From assembly GCA_002026015.1 (NCBI GenBank), contig MWOY01000109.1, positions 1-64,000 on the forward strand: a stretch of DNA of 64,000 nucleotides, read 5' to 3'. Position numbers and translations under genes: made by a program. The notes below the pieces were generated by a model. That model made no database searches and had not been told where the DNA came from. It worked only from the letters and a program-made list of their open reading frames with translations. Source of the stretch: Prochlorococcus sp. HOT208_60m_808G21. GTDB lineage: Bacteria > Cyanobacteriota > Cyanobacteriia > PCC-6307 > Cyanobiaceae. This document shows, piece after piece, positions 1-9,967 of the stretch. How positions within the stretch are numbered: position 1 is the stretch's first letter; every line of letters begins with the position of its first letter.

Positions 1-29
1 GAATTTATTAAATGAGTTTAAATTTCATC

Positions 30-167
30 ATGGATATTACATTTGCATCATTAATTTTTGCATCTCGCACAATCCCTACAGATTTTGGATTAGTAGCTGC
101 AGCTATTGCAGGAGCTGGAAGTTTGCTATTCATTGCTTTACGATTTGTTCCTGATGCAAGTAATTAA
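30..167 (+). CDS. 45-aa small single-TM hypothetical protein (MDITFASLIFASRTIPTDFGLVAAAIAGAGSLLFIALRFVPDASN)
   Basis: Read directly; ATG to TAA, Ala/Gly-rich hydrophobic segment; not in supplied ORF track. Confidence 0.6.
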   Translation: MDITFASLIFASRTIPTDFGLVAAAIAGAGSLLFIALRFVPDASN

Positions 168-250
168 ATAACAGGAACCATCTATAAGAAAATATATTTT
201 TTTCTCAACTTTGTTTGGAAAATAGATTTGATTTATTTATCAACTAGATA

Positions 251-613
251 ATGAATAAATGGGTTTTGCTTGAACATAAAGTTTATTTTGCTAACTCTGT
301 AGATATTCATTATGATTTTCTTGTTGAAGATGGAAAAGATTGTTTAACTTGGAAATTTTTAAAACTACCTCTATTAAATCAAGCTTCAATAGAAATTTAT
401 AAGCAGCCAAATCATAGACTTGTATGGTTATCCAGGATAGAACACGAACTTTCTGATAATAGAGGGTTTGTAAAAAGAATTGATCATGGAATATTTAAAA
501 ACGTATCTGATAAATTTGACTCTGAATATTACAGATTTATTTTGGATGGTGAACTTCTTCATGGTTTGTTTGAAATTTCGGCTAATTCTTGCCGATTGAT
601 CAAAAATTATTAA
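251..613 (+). CDS. Stand-alone LigD_N (3'-phosphoesterase)-like domain protein
   Basis: HYDF..E, W..IEHEL.....RIDHGIF and YRFILDGELLHGLFEI resemble the LigD PE motifs (LHYDFRLE, EDHPLEY..WDRG, RFxLxGxxLxGxW). Confidence 0.6.
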   Translation: MNKWVLLEHKVYFANSVDIHYDFLVEDGKDCLTWKFLKLPLLNQASIEIYKQPNHRLVWLSRIEHELSDNRGFVKRIDHGIFKNVSDKFDSEYYRFILDGELLHGLFEISANSCRLIKNY

Positions 614-695
614 TATTCATTTATAAATAAACGTAATATTTCTATTGAGAATTTTTGCAAATTAGTTATTCTTATTTAGCTATTGAGACTTGAGA

Positions 696-3600
696 TTGGT
701 ACATATCAATCAGGTCGAGTTTGAAAATTTTAAATCTTTTGGGGGAAATGTAAAAATTCCTCTTGAAGAAGGTTTTACGGTGGTTACGGGTCCTAACGGT
801 TCTGGGAAAAGTAATATTTTAGATGGAATTTTATTCTGTTTAGGTCTAGCTAATAGTAGAGGGATGAGGGCTGAAAGATTACCAGATCTAATAAATAACT
901 CCAAAGTTAAAGAGGGTAAGTCATCAGAAACATCTGTATCAGTTAAATTTAATATTCAAGATTGGTCTCCCAGAGAGGACCTTCCGCCTTTGGAACTAGA
1001 AGAAGAAATTGCCCTTGATAAAGGTCAAAAAGAATGGTTAGTTTCTAGAAAATTAAGGCTTATGCCAGGTGGTTCTTATGCTTCTACTTATACTTCTGAT
1101 GGAAAACAATGTACCTTGCAACAAATACAGAGAATATTAAGGGATATTAGTGTTGATCCTGAGGGCAGCAATGTTGTTATGCAGGGTGATGTAACAAGAA
1201 TCGTATCAATGAATAATAAGGAGAGGAGAAATCTTATTGATGAATTAGCAGGAGTCGCACTTTTTGATACAAGAATAGAACAAACTAATGCAAAATTAAA
1301 TGACGTTTTCGAAAGACAAGAAAGATGTGAAATTTTAGAAAATGAATTGCAATCTAGTAAAACTAAGCTTGAAAAAGAATGTGAAAAAGCAAAGCGATAT
1401 AAAGAGTTAAAGGCAAAACTATTACAAATAACCGAACTTGAGAAAGTTCTTATTTTTGAAAAACAAGTTAAGCATGTTGAAGCTATAGAAAAAAAAGAAA
1501 GTGAAATTGAAAAAAATAAAATTTTATTTAATAAACAAAAAGAATCTATTAGTAAAGAAATATCAGTCTTAGAAGATGCTTTGAAAATACTTGTTGATGA
1601 GCTTAAGGAGAAAGGTGAGGATAAATTGATAAAAGTGAATTCTGATATTGGAAGTATTAATTCTAGCTTGAGAGAACTTGATAGGATATCAAGTCTGAAT
1701 AAAGAAGAAGGTATTAAATTACAAAAACAGAGAGATGAAATTGCAATTTCTAAGAGGAATATCGAGTCAGAAAAGATGAGACACGAAAATTTCGATGATA
1801 ATTTTTTAAATCAATTGAACTTGCAAATTGACGATCTCACTTTAAAACACAAACTATCAAGAAAAAAACTTTCTGATGCGGCTGGAGAATCTGGAGAATT
1901 CTCAAAACAAAGTATCAAATTAAATGCTGAGCTTGAAAGTATAAAAAATCAAATTAATCCTTTGGAAATAAAAAAAAGGAAAATTGAAGAAGAAACTATT
2001 CAAAATAATATTCAAAAAGATGAGATATTGTCACAGATCGAATCCTTAGACTTAGAAAATCAGAAACTTTTTCAGGGAAATCAAAGAAAAAAAGAGACAT
2101 CCGATACAAAGAATAAAAACTTGGCAAGAAATAGCGCAGAAATTAATTCTTTAAAAAATGAAATCGATTTATTAATTAAAACTAAATCAAGGCTAAATAA
2201 CGAGCAATTAAGGCTTGAAAAGGATTTATCTAGATTTGAAAGCAGGAAGGAAGCTTTAAACGAATCTAGAGGTTCATATGCTCTCAGAATTCTCTTAGAG
2301 GCAGGTTTAGAGGGTATACATGGTTATGTAGCTCAACTTGGAGAGGTCAGTGAGAAAAACAGATATGCACTAGAAATTGCTGCTGGAAATAGGTTAGGAC
2401 AAATTGTTGTTGATAATGATCATATTGCTGCAAAAGCAATTGAAATTCTTAAAAAGAAGAAAGCGGGAAGATTAACTTTTTTACCTTTAAATAGAATTAA
2501 AAGTCAAAAAAAGAATTATGCAATTTCAAGATTTGAAAATAACAGGGAGAATGGATTTGTTGATAAAGCTATTAATCTAATTACTTTTGATGACGTTTAT
2601 TCAGATGTTTTTCGATATGTTTTTGGAGATACTTTGGTTTTTTCAGACTTATCCTCAGCTAGGTTATCTACACAAAAAAATAGGTTGGTTACCTTAAGTG
2701 GTGAATTATTAGAAGCAAGTGGTGCTATTACAGGAGGCAGTAAGTTAAATAAAGATTTGGCTTATAGGTTTGGAATTAATAATGATAATGATGATTCCAG
2801 TCCTATAAAAGAAAGATTATTAGTTATCGAAGAAGCTTTAAAAGAGTCAAATAATGATTTGATACTAAAAAATAATAGACTAAGTATATTAAATTCTAAC
2901 CGCAGTCAAATAATTGAAGATTGTGCCTCATTTAATAAAGAAATTGAAGTAAATCAAGATTCTCTTAAAGCTGTCTCGCAAAGAATTGAGGATTGTAAAT
3001 CGAGAGTAAATAAACTTGATACTGCTAATAATTTATTAGTTAACGAGTTAGGTCATTTAAAAAATCAATTGAAGCCTTATCACGATAAGTTTGATCAACT
3101 ACAAACCATTCAAAAGGCAAATTATGAAAAAAATCAAAAATCATCATTAATTGCTTTTAATGACGATTTTAATAATCTTGATAAAAAACTTGAATTACTT
3201 ATTAAAGAGAGAAATACATTACTAGATAAAAAGAATCAATTTGCTTTAAATAAAGAGCGTATCAATAATTCATTAAAAATTACTTTACTACAAGAAAAAA
3301 ACTTGCAGGAATCTATTAAACAACTCGCAATTGCTCATAGTGAATGGATAGAAAAAAGGGATCAATTTAAAAAAGAGCTTTCAGATCTCGATAATCAAAA
3401 AAATTCTTTAGAGAAGAATTTAGGTTTATTGAGAAGGAAAAGAGATGAATTAAACTCTTCAATTTCAAATAAAAGGCAAGAATATAATAACTATCTGTTA
3501 AAGCTTGAATATCTTGAAAGGGATATGCATTCCCTTAAAGAAGAGATGAGGAGCGAGAAAATAAAATTAGAAAATTATAAAAAAGATCTACCTAATCCTT

Positions 3601-4277
3601 CCCCGGAGTTTGGAGAATATGAAGGGAATAGTCTTGAATCTTTGCAATCAGAAATTTCGATTATAAATGCAAAACTAGAAAGCTTAGAACCAGTCAATAT
3701 GTTAGCTCTTGATGAACTAGAAGAATTAATTGAGAGATTAAATGGTTTGCAAGAAAAATTAGAAATTCTATCTAATGAAAGATCTGAATTATTGCTGAGA
3801 ATAGAAACTGTATCTACGATGCGTCAAGAAGCTTTTATGCAAGCATTTAAAGAAGTTGATAGACATTTTAGAGAAATTTTTGCAAATTTATCTGATGGAG
3901 ATGGATTTCTTCAACTTGAAAATCCTAATTCTCCTTTAGAAGGAGGATTAACTTTAGTGGCTCATCCCAAGGGAAAAAATGTCAGAAGATTAGCGTCTAT
4001 GTCAGGTGGTGAAAAATCGTTAACTGCTTTAAGTTTTTTATTTGCTTTGCAAAAGTATAAGCCTTCACCTTTTTATGCCTTAGACGAGGTTGATAGTTTT
4101 TTAGATGGTATTAATGTTGAAAGGTTGTCAAAACTAATATCAAATCAGTCATCAAATGCTCAATTTATAGTCGTAAGTCATAGAAGGCCTATGATTAGTG
4201 CATCTGAACGAACAATTGGGGTTGCGCAAGCAAGAGGTGCTAATACTCAAGTTCTTGGGTTACCAAATGCTGCATAA
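696..4277 (+). CDS. smc: Chromosome segregation protein SMC
   Basis: Walker A GPNGSGKSNILDG, coiled coils, hinge GYVAQLGEV...GNRLGQIVVD, LSGGEK-like SMSGGEKSLTALSFLFALQ, Walker B FYALDEVDSFLD; TTG start at 690 or 696. Confidence 0.97.
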   Translation: MVHINQVEFENFKSFGGNVKIPLEEGFTVVTGPNGSGKSNILDGILFCLGLANSRGMRAERLPDLINNSKVKEGKSSETSVSVKFNIQDWSPREDLPPLELEEEIALDKGQKEWLVSRKLRLMPGGSYASTYTSDGKQCTLQQIQRILRDISVDPEGSNVVMQGDVTRIVSMNNKERRNLIDELAGVALFDTRIEQTNAKLNDVFERQERCEILENELQSSKTKLEKECEKAKRYKELKAKLLQITELEKVLIFEKQVKHVEAIEKKESEIEKNKILFNKQKESISKEISVLEDALKILVDELKEKGEDKLIKVNSDIGSINSSLRELDRISSLNKEEGIKLQKQRDEIAISKRNIESEKMRHENFDDNFLNQLNLQIDDLTLKHKLSRKKLSDAAGESGEFSKQSIKLNAELESIKNQINPLEIKKRKIEEETIQNNIQKDEILSQIESLDLENQKLFQGNQRKKETSDTKNKNLARNSAEINSLKNEIDLLIKTKSRLNNEQLRLEKDLSRFESRKEALNESRGSYALRILLEAGLEGIHGYVAQLGEVSEKNRYALEIAAGNRLGQIVVDNDHIAAKAIEILKKKKAGRLTFLPLNRIKSQKKNYAISRFENNRENGFVDKAINLITFDDVYSDVFRYVFGDTLVFSDLSSARLSTQKNRLVTLSGELLEASGAITGGSKLNKDLAYRFGINNDNDDSSPIKERLLVIEEALKESNNDLILKNNRLSILNSNRSQIIEDCASFNKEIEVNQDSLKAVSQRIEDCKSRVNKLDTANNLLVNELGHLKNQLKPYHDKFDQLQTIQKANYEKNQKSSLIAFNDDFNNLDKKLELLIKERNTLLDKKNQFALNKERINNSLKITLLQEKNLQESIKQLAIAHSEWIEKRDQFKKELSDLDNQKNSLEKNLGLLRRKRDELNSSISNKRQEYNNYLLKLEYLERDMHSLKEEMRSEKIKLENYKKDLPNPSPEFGEYEGNSLESLQSEISIINAKLESLEPVNMLALDELEELIERLNGLQEKLEILSNERSELLLRIETVSTMRQEAFMQAFKEVDRHFREIFANLSDGDGFLQLENPNSPLEGGLTLVAHPKGKNVRRLASMSGGEKSLTALSFLFALQKYKPSPFYALDEVDSFLDGINVERLSKLISNQSSNAQFIVVSHRRPMISASERTIGVAQARGANTQVLGLPNAA

Positions 4278-4322
4278 ACACACTTTTTTAAATTTATACG
4301 TCAGAATGATAAAAAGAAATTT

Positions 4323-5378
4323 ATGAGCTTGTCTAACACATCTGCTAATAAGAATCTTCCTAACTCGGTTCCTAGTGAACGTTTATGGTTAAGGTCAGAA
4401 TTAATGGGAACACAAGTGATAACTACTGATACTGGAAGAAGGCTAGGCGTAGTTGGCGAAGTTGTTGTTGATATTGATAGAAGAGAGGTGGTAGCTTTGG
4501 GACTAAGAGATAATCCACTTACAAGATTTTTACCAGGTTTGCCAAAATGGATGCCTTTAGAAAGTATTAAGCAAGTTGGAGATGTCATATTAGTTGACTC
4601 CCTAGATTCTTTGAGTGAAAGTTTTTCTCCAGAAAGGTATGGGAAGGTAATTAATTGTCAAGTGATTACAGAATCTGGACAACTTCTGGGAAGAGTTCTT
4701 GGCTTTTCTTTTGATATTGAGACTGGGGATTTGATATCTCTTGTTATGGGTGCTGTTGGTGTGCCGCTTTTAGGCGAGGGAGTTTTAAGTACTTGGGAAA
4801 TACCTGTTGAGGAAATTGTAAGTAGTGGTACTGATAGGATTATTGTTTATGAAGGTGCGGAAGAAAAACTGAAGCAACTAAGTAGTGGACTACTTGAGAA
4901 ACTTGGAGTCGGGGGTTCTTCATGGGATGAAAGGGAAGTCAATGGATACTCAGCAAATCTTGTACCTGTTGAGAATCAGTTACTTTCAGGTTCTGAATCA
5001 GAACAGCAAAACAATTTGGTCGAGGAATATGAAGAGGTTGTTGAACAAGATGATTATGAAGATGATTATGAAGATGATTATGAAGATGAACTTGAATATG
5101 TTGAAATAAAGGGATCTGAAGAAGAACTAAATAATAGAAAAAAGCTATACATGGATAATGATGATTCTGATCAGATCCAGAATCAAAATATTGTTAATCA
5201 AATAGATGAAAAAAACAATATTGATTTAAAGCAAAAAAAACAATCAACTACTAATTTAGCTTCGAAAAGACCAATTCAAAATGCAACTGAAACTTTAGAT
5301 ATTGAACCACTAAACGAACAAAATTTAGTTCAAGATAATAAAAAATCAGAAAAGTTTGAAATTGATGATCCCTGGTAA
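4323..5378 (+). CDS. PRC-barrel domain protein with acidic C-terminal tail
   Basis: Two PRC-barrel-like repeats (LGVVGEVVVDIDRREVVALGL; LGRVLGFSFDIETGDLISLVM) followed by Asp/Glu-rich low-complexity tail. Confidence 0.85.
   Translation: MSLSNTSANKNLPNSVPSERLWLRSELMGTQVITTDTGRRLGVVGEVVVDIDRREVVALGLRDNPLTRFLPGLPKWMPLESIKQVGDVILVDSLDSLSESFSPERYGKVINCQVITESGQLLGRVLGFSFDIETGDLISLVMGAVGVPLLGEGVLSTWEIPVEEIVSSGTDRIIVYEGAEEKLKQLSSGLLEKLGVGGSSWDEREVNGYSANLVPVENQLLSGSESEQQNNLVEEYEEVVEQDDYEDDYEDDYEDELEYVEIKGSEEELNNRKKLYMDNDDSDQIQNQNIVNQIDEKNNIDLKQKKQSTTNLASKRPIQNATETLDIEPLNEQNLVQDNKKSEKFEIDDPW
5049..5084 (+). repeat. Three tandem copies of 12-bp GATGATTATGAA (DDYE repeat)
   Basis: Direct reading: gatgattatgaa x3. 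Confidence 0.95.
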
Positions 5379-5381
5379 TTG

Positions 5382-6668
5382 TTAAAGTTTCTTTATTGAA
5401 TTAACAATTATAGAAGCAAGTTTTTTTGCAGCACCTTTATCACCTCTTTCTTTGTTTAGATTATCCCTAATACTTTTTAATTGATCTTTATTTTTAATAA
5501 GAAATAATACTTCTCTTGCAATTTTTATTGTCGAAATATTACCTATCCTTTCAGGGACAATCATTCTTTTAGCTTTAATATTTGGCCAAGCAAAAAACTT
5601 CTTTTTTTTAAAATAAAATTTTTTAATTATAAAAGTTAGGAATCTATTTATGAATGAAATTTTTCCAACTACTCCAAAAATACCATCCCAAGCGTTCATC
5701 ATATTTAAATGTTGAGTAGGCAGAACAACTAACATTGGAAGACTAATTGCTGCTAATTCTGCAGTATTTGCTCCTACAGTTGTAATTGCAAGATCACATT
5801 CTTTTAATATTTCATAGCAAGGATGTTTCTTGATTAGATAAATCTTTGTTTTTTTTGATGTTTCAATTACATAATCAAAACTAGAGTCTTTGAAGTTTTT
5901 AATTGTTTTGATTTTTGATGAGTAATATTTAGCAATTGGATTTTTGTTGCTTTGAAAAAATAAATATTCACTTTTATCAGTAGTTGGTGCAATGGGGATA
6001 ATAAAATTTATATTTTGATTTTCTTTAGCGATATGATCTGCAACTTCTAAGAAGAAAGGAATTCCAACAGAAAGCTTTGCTTTCTTAGAACCAGGCAATA
6101 ATGCAATGTAGTGTTTTTCTTCATTTCTTAGTGATATTTCGCTATTGAGTTTGATATCTGCCATCAAATCGCCAATTACTTTACATTTATATTTATATCT
6201 TTTAGGTATTAACTCTTTTACTTTTACATTCATAGCAGCAATTTCATTGGTCCATTTAGGCCATCGTGAAACCCATTCAGCATATGTGATATTTAAATAA
6301 CCTAATCTTTTAGCTAATAAAATGCTCCAAAATTGATCCCCACCAAGGAAAATAACTATCCCTTTTTTTGGCCAATCAGCAAAAGAATGTGGCTTTATCA
6401 ATAATTTCCAAAAACTTTTGGATTTTGTAATTAATTCGAATTTATTCCATGAATTTGCAACTAAAAATTCTTTACCAGTGGCATTTGGGCAAGGAACAAG
6501 GACTAACCTAAGAGTGAAATCTTGTTTATCTTCATCACATAGTGATTTATTTATTTTGTTTAGCTCATCCACTACAGGATTTACCCATGTAGTTAATTCA
6601 CCAGGACCATTGGAAATTATAACTACTGCAACTGATTCTTTTTTCATTGCAGTTAAACCAGAATACAT
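5382..6668 (-). CDS. Lipid-A-disaccharide synthase-related glycosyltransferase-like protein
   Basis: IISNGPGELTTWVNPVV, IALLPGSKKAKLSVGIPFFLEVA, LAITTVGANTAELAAISLPMLVVLP; ORF extended to 6713 runs into tRNA-Leu so true start is 6668 or 6647. Confidence 0.75.
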   Translation of the reverse strand: MYSGLTAMKKESVAVVIISNGPGELTTWVNPVVDELNKINKSLCDEDKQDFTLRLVLVPCPNATGKEFLVANSWNKFELITKSKSFWKLLIKPHSFADWPKKGIVIFLGGDQFWSILLAKRLGYLNITYAEWVSRWPKWTNEIAAMNVKVKELIPKRYKYKCKVIGDLMADIKLNSEISLRNEEKHYIALLPGSKKAKLSVGIPFFLEVADHIAKENQNINFIIPIAPTTDKSEYLFFQSNKNPIAKYYSSKIKTIKNFKDSSFDYVIETSKKTKIYLIKKHPCYEILKECDLAITTVGANTAELAAISLPMLVVLPTQHLNMMNAWDGIFGVVGKISFINRFLTFIIKKFYFKKKKFFAWPNIKAKRMIVPERIGNISTIKIAREVLFLIKNKDQLKSIRDNLNKERGDKGAAKKLASIIVNSIKKL

Positions 6669-6672
6669 TAAA

Positions 6673-6754
6673 TGCGGACGGCGAGACTTGAACTCGCAAG
6701 GCCGAAGCCACACGCTCCTTAGACGTGCGCGTCTACCAATTCCGCCACGTCCGC
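6673..6754 (-). tRNA. tRNA-Leu (anticodon AAG)
   Basis: Class II cloverleaf: acceptor GCGGACG/CGTCCGC, anticodon arm CACGT-CTAAGGA-GCGTG, long variable arm, T arm GCGAG-TTCAAGT-CTCGC; no encoded CCA. Confidence 0.93.
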
Positions 6755-7013
6755 AAAGGGTTTTCAGCAGCTGTGGGATGCTTAAACCTTAAAAATATCA
6801 TACATTATTGGCTGAATTAAGAATGTAGTTCGAAAAGAGTTTTTTGAATATGATGAATAATTTTTCTATTGCATAAAACAAATATTTATACATATATAAC
6901 GTTTTAGGTTGTATTGTAAAAAATGTCCTCTGATCACTAAAAAATTTTGTTGAATACTTTGGCAAATAATTTTTTATTTTAAGTCATTTCATTTCTTCAA
7001 TTTTATTTTCATA

Positions 7014-8363
7014 ATGGTTGAAAAAGTTTTAATTGCTAATCGTGGAGAAATAGCTTTACGAATTGTCAGAAGTTGTAGAGAACTAGGTATTGCAACCGTT
7101 GCAGTTTTTAGTACTGTAGATAAAAAAGCATTGCATGTTCAGCTTGCTGATGAGGCGGTTTGCGTTGGAGATTCATTAAGTAATAAGAGTTATTTAAATA
7201 TTCCAAATATACTTGCTGCTGCTACATCGAGAGGAGTTGATGCTATTCATCCTGGTTATGGATTTCTTGCGGAAAATGATAAATTTGCTGAGATGTGTAA
7301 TGATCACGGCATAGTTTTTATTGGCCCATCTCCTAAAGCTATTAGATCTATGGGAGATAAATCTACAGCTAAAGAAACTATGGAAGCAGTTGGAGTTCCA
7401 ACAGTACCTGGTAGTAAAGGCTTGTTATCAAATGTTGATGAGGCTTATAAATTGGCAGATGATATTGGCTATCCGGTAATTATTAAAGCCACTGCTGGAG
7501 GAGGTGGAAGAGGTATGAGGTTGGTTGAAAACTCTGATAATCTAGAAAAAATGTTTAAAGCAGCTCAAGGCGAAGCAGAAGCAGCTTTTGGTAATGATGG
7601 TTTATATATGGAGAAATTTATAAAGAAGCCAAGACATGTAGAAATTCAAATTTTGGCGGACAGGTCGGGAAATGTTGTTCATTTAGGAGAGCGAGATTGT
7701 TCAGTTCAAAGAAGACATCAGAAGTTACTAGAGGAGTCTCCTAGTCCTGCAATTAATACTGAGCTAAGAAAAAAAATGGGGAATGCAGCTATTGCTGCTG
7801 CAAAAAGTATCGGCTACGAAGGGGCGGGGACAGTTGAATTTTTAGTTGATGATGATGATAATTTTTATTTTATGGAGATGAATACTAGGATTCAAGTTGA
7901 ACATCCTGTTACTGAAATGGTTACAGGAGTGGATTTAATAGCTGAGCAAATTAAAATCGCAAGCGGAGCAAACTTGGAATTTAATCAGGATGATATCCAT
8001 TTAAACGGTCATGCCATTGAATGTAGAATCAATGCTGAAGATCCTTCCCACAATTTCCGACCATCACCCGGAAAAATAACTGGGTGGCTTCCTCCTGGTG
8101 GCCCTGGTGTAAGAGTGGATAGTCATGTCTATACAGGCTATGAAATCCCTCCTTTCTATGACTCATTAATTGGTAAATTAATAGTCTGGGGTAAGGATCG
8201 TAACACTGCAATTAAACGTATGAATAGGGCTTTAAATGAATGTGCAGTAACTGGTATTCCTACAACAATTAACTTTCATCTAACATTACTGAATAAATCT
8301 AAATTTAAGCAGGGTAAGATACATACTAAATATGTAGAGGAAGAATTATTGCCAAATTACTAA
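7014..8363 (+). CDS. accC: Acetyl-CoA carboxylase biotin carboxylase subunit
   Basis: [61 protein letters not shown]. Confidence 0.98.
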   Translation: MVEKVLIANRGEIALRIVRSCRELGIATVAVFSTVDKKALHVQLADEAVCVGDSLSNKSYLNIPNILAAATSRGVDAIHPGYGFLAENDKFAEMCNDHGIVFIGPSPKAIRSMGDKSTAKETMEAVGVPTVPGSKGLLSNVDEAYKLADDIGYPVIIKATAGGGGRGMRLVENSDNLEKMFKAAQGEAEAAFGNDGLYMEKFIKKPRHVEIQILADRSGNVVHLGERDCSVQRRHQKLLEESPSPAINTELRKKMGNAAIAAAKSIGYEGAGTVEFLVDDDDNFYFMEMNTRIQVEHPVTEMVTGVDLIAEQIKIASGANLEFNQDDIHLNGHAIECRINAEDPSHNFRPSPGKITGWLPPGGPGVRVDSHVYTGYEIPPFYDSLIGKLIVWGKDRNTAIKRMNRALNECAVTGIPTTINFHLTLLNKSKFKQGKIHTKYVEEELLPNY

Positions 8364-8377
8364 TAAATAAATGATTT

Positions 8378-8692
8378 CTATGAAATATGCGTATGCATTG
8401 CAAGTTTTATAAGCCCTTGCTGACCGACTAATATTTCTCTTAAAAAGCTTATAAATCCGATCCAAATTACGGGTCCAACATCAACGCCTCCAATAGGAGG
8501 AATTAGTTTTCTTGTTAAATTAAGAATAGAGCTTGATGGTATTGAAACTAATAACCATAAACCTTTACCTAAATCAATTTTTGGGTACCAAGTAAGTATT
8601 AATCTTATTAGAAAAACTATAGTTAGATATGAAAGAGAAATTCCTAAACTAATATCTAAAATTTGAAGAGAGTTTAAAAGCAAGGAAATCAC
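8378..8692 (-). CDS. YGGT family membrane protein
   Basis: LIRLILTWYPKI...SSSILNLTRKLIPPIGGVDVGPVI. Confidence 0.85.
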   Translation of the reverse strand: MISLLLNSLQILDISLGISLSYLTIVFLIRLILTWYPKIDLGKGLWLLVSIPSSSILNLTRKLIPPIGGVDVGPVIWIGFISFLREILVGQQGLIKLAMHTHIS

Positions 8693-8773
8693 AATTATTT
8701 AATTCATCTTAATAAATAACCCATTGAAACGTATTTAATTCGTATTATAAATTGAGAATTTAATATTTAAAAA

Positions 8774-8959
8774 GTGTTTCAAATCTCAAATTTATTACTA
8801 GCCGCAGATTTTTCTGCTGAAGTTGCAAATAATTCCGCAGTGGGAATGATAGGTAGTTTTATTGCTGCTGCCTTACTTATCGTTATTCCTGCCACTGCTT
8901 TTTTGATTTTTGTCAGCCAGAAAGATTCCCTCGATCGTACTTCTACTGGAAGACGCTAG
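8774..8959 (+). CDS. psbX: Photosystem II protein PsbX
   Basis: 61 aa with one [41 protein letters not shown] start. Confidence 0.85.
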   Translation: MFQISNLLLAADFSAEVANNSAVGMIGSFIAAALLIVIPATAFLIFVSQKDSLDRTSTGRR

Positions 8960-9037
8960 TTTTTGTAGAAGTTTTAAGTACACTATATATAGGGGATATA
9001 TATAACCCTTTAAAAAATAAATTTTTGGAGAAAGAAT

Positions 9038-9967
9038 GTGGTCAATGCTAGTCTCAATTGGGCAAGTATTGTTGGTATAGTTCTCGCGGTATGTGGAGGA
9101 GGCCTTTATTTTTTGAGGTCCTTTAAGCCTGCCTTGGCGCGGGATTATGATGTTTTCTTCGCAGCAATTGGACTTTTGTGTGGAGGAATATTATTTTTTC
9201 AAGGCTGGAGGTTAGATCCTATCCTTCAGTTTGGTCAGTTTTTATTAGCAGGAACTACAGTTTTTTTCGCATATGAAAGTGTGCGATTGAGGGGAGTTGC
9301 TACTGATCAAGCTAGAAGGTCATCTTATTTTGATGATGATCCTATTTCTGATGTTCCAAGAAATTCTAGAGGTCGATTCAATGATGATTATGATAGGTTT
9401 GAAGAATCTGAAAGACCATCTAGAAGATTTAAACCTCAAGAAGATGAATTTGAAGAAGACTATATGGAGGGGAGATCTCGTAGGAGGAATGTTTCAAGAG
9501 CCATACCCTCTGCTGCAGCAAGTAGAAGTAAGCCATCTACAAGGGAAATAAGTCAGTTTGAAAATGACGAGCCTTTAAGAAGGAGAAGACAGACTTCTGA
9601 AGATAGAAATAGGAAACAACCAGAAACAAATAACTTTGGTGAAAGAAGAAATTTGTCTCGCGATGAGGTTAGAACAGGTTCAAGACCCACAATGAATCGT
9701 ACAGTTTCTCGACGAGATAGTACCTCTACCCCTAGCGATTCTTCACCATTAAGAAAGAAACCTACTAGATCCCCTATTAGACAGCAAACTTCTGCAGCTC
9801 AAGTAGAAGATGCTTCATTTAAAGATGCTAATCAAGCTAAAAAAACACGTGAAAATCGTAGAGTAAGCTCATCAGCTAGATCAAGTTCAAAAAATCAAAA
9901 TAGTAGATATAACGTTGGAACAAACAAGAAAAAACCAAGAGATAACAGTTCTAGATTTGATGATTAA
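9038..9967 (+). CDS. ycf66: Ycf66 family protein with long Arg/Ser/Asp-rich C-terminal extension
   Basis: N-terminal hydrophobic region VNASLNWASIVGIVLAVCGGGLYFLRSFKPALARDYDVFFAAIGLLCGGILFFQGWRLDPILQFGQ. Confidence 0.85.
   Translation: MVNASLNWASIVGIVLAVCGGGLYFLRSFKPALARDYDVFFAAIGLLCGGILFFQGWRLDPILQFGQFLLAGTTVFFAYESVRLRGVATDQARRSSYFDDDPISDVPRNSRGRFNDDYDRFEESERPSRRFKPQEDEFEEDYMEGRSRRRNVSRAIPSAAASRSKPSTREISQFENDEPLRRRRQTSEDRNRKQPETNNFGERRNLSRDEVRTGSRPTMNRTVSRRDSTSTPSDSSPLRKKPTRSPIRQQTSAAQVEDASFKDANQAKKTRENRRVSSSARSSSKNQNSRYNVGTNKKKPRDNSSRFDD

Noticed and set aside
4885-5109. 74-aa ORF with MIMKMIMKMIMK repeat
   Set aside because: Out-of-frame reading of the DDYE repeat in the PRC-barrel gene
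6418-6792. 124-aa plus-strand ORF spanning tRNA-Leu
   Set aside because: Antisense to the LpxB-like CDS and runs through the tRNA; not plausible coding
8960-9037. TATATA-rich palindromic stretch upstream of ycf66
   Set aside because: Likely ordinary AT-rich promoter sequence; cannot be distinguished from background composition
9297-9551. 84-aa ORF inside ycf66
   Set aside because: Alternative-frame reading of the repetitive acidic/basic tail
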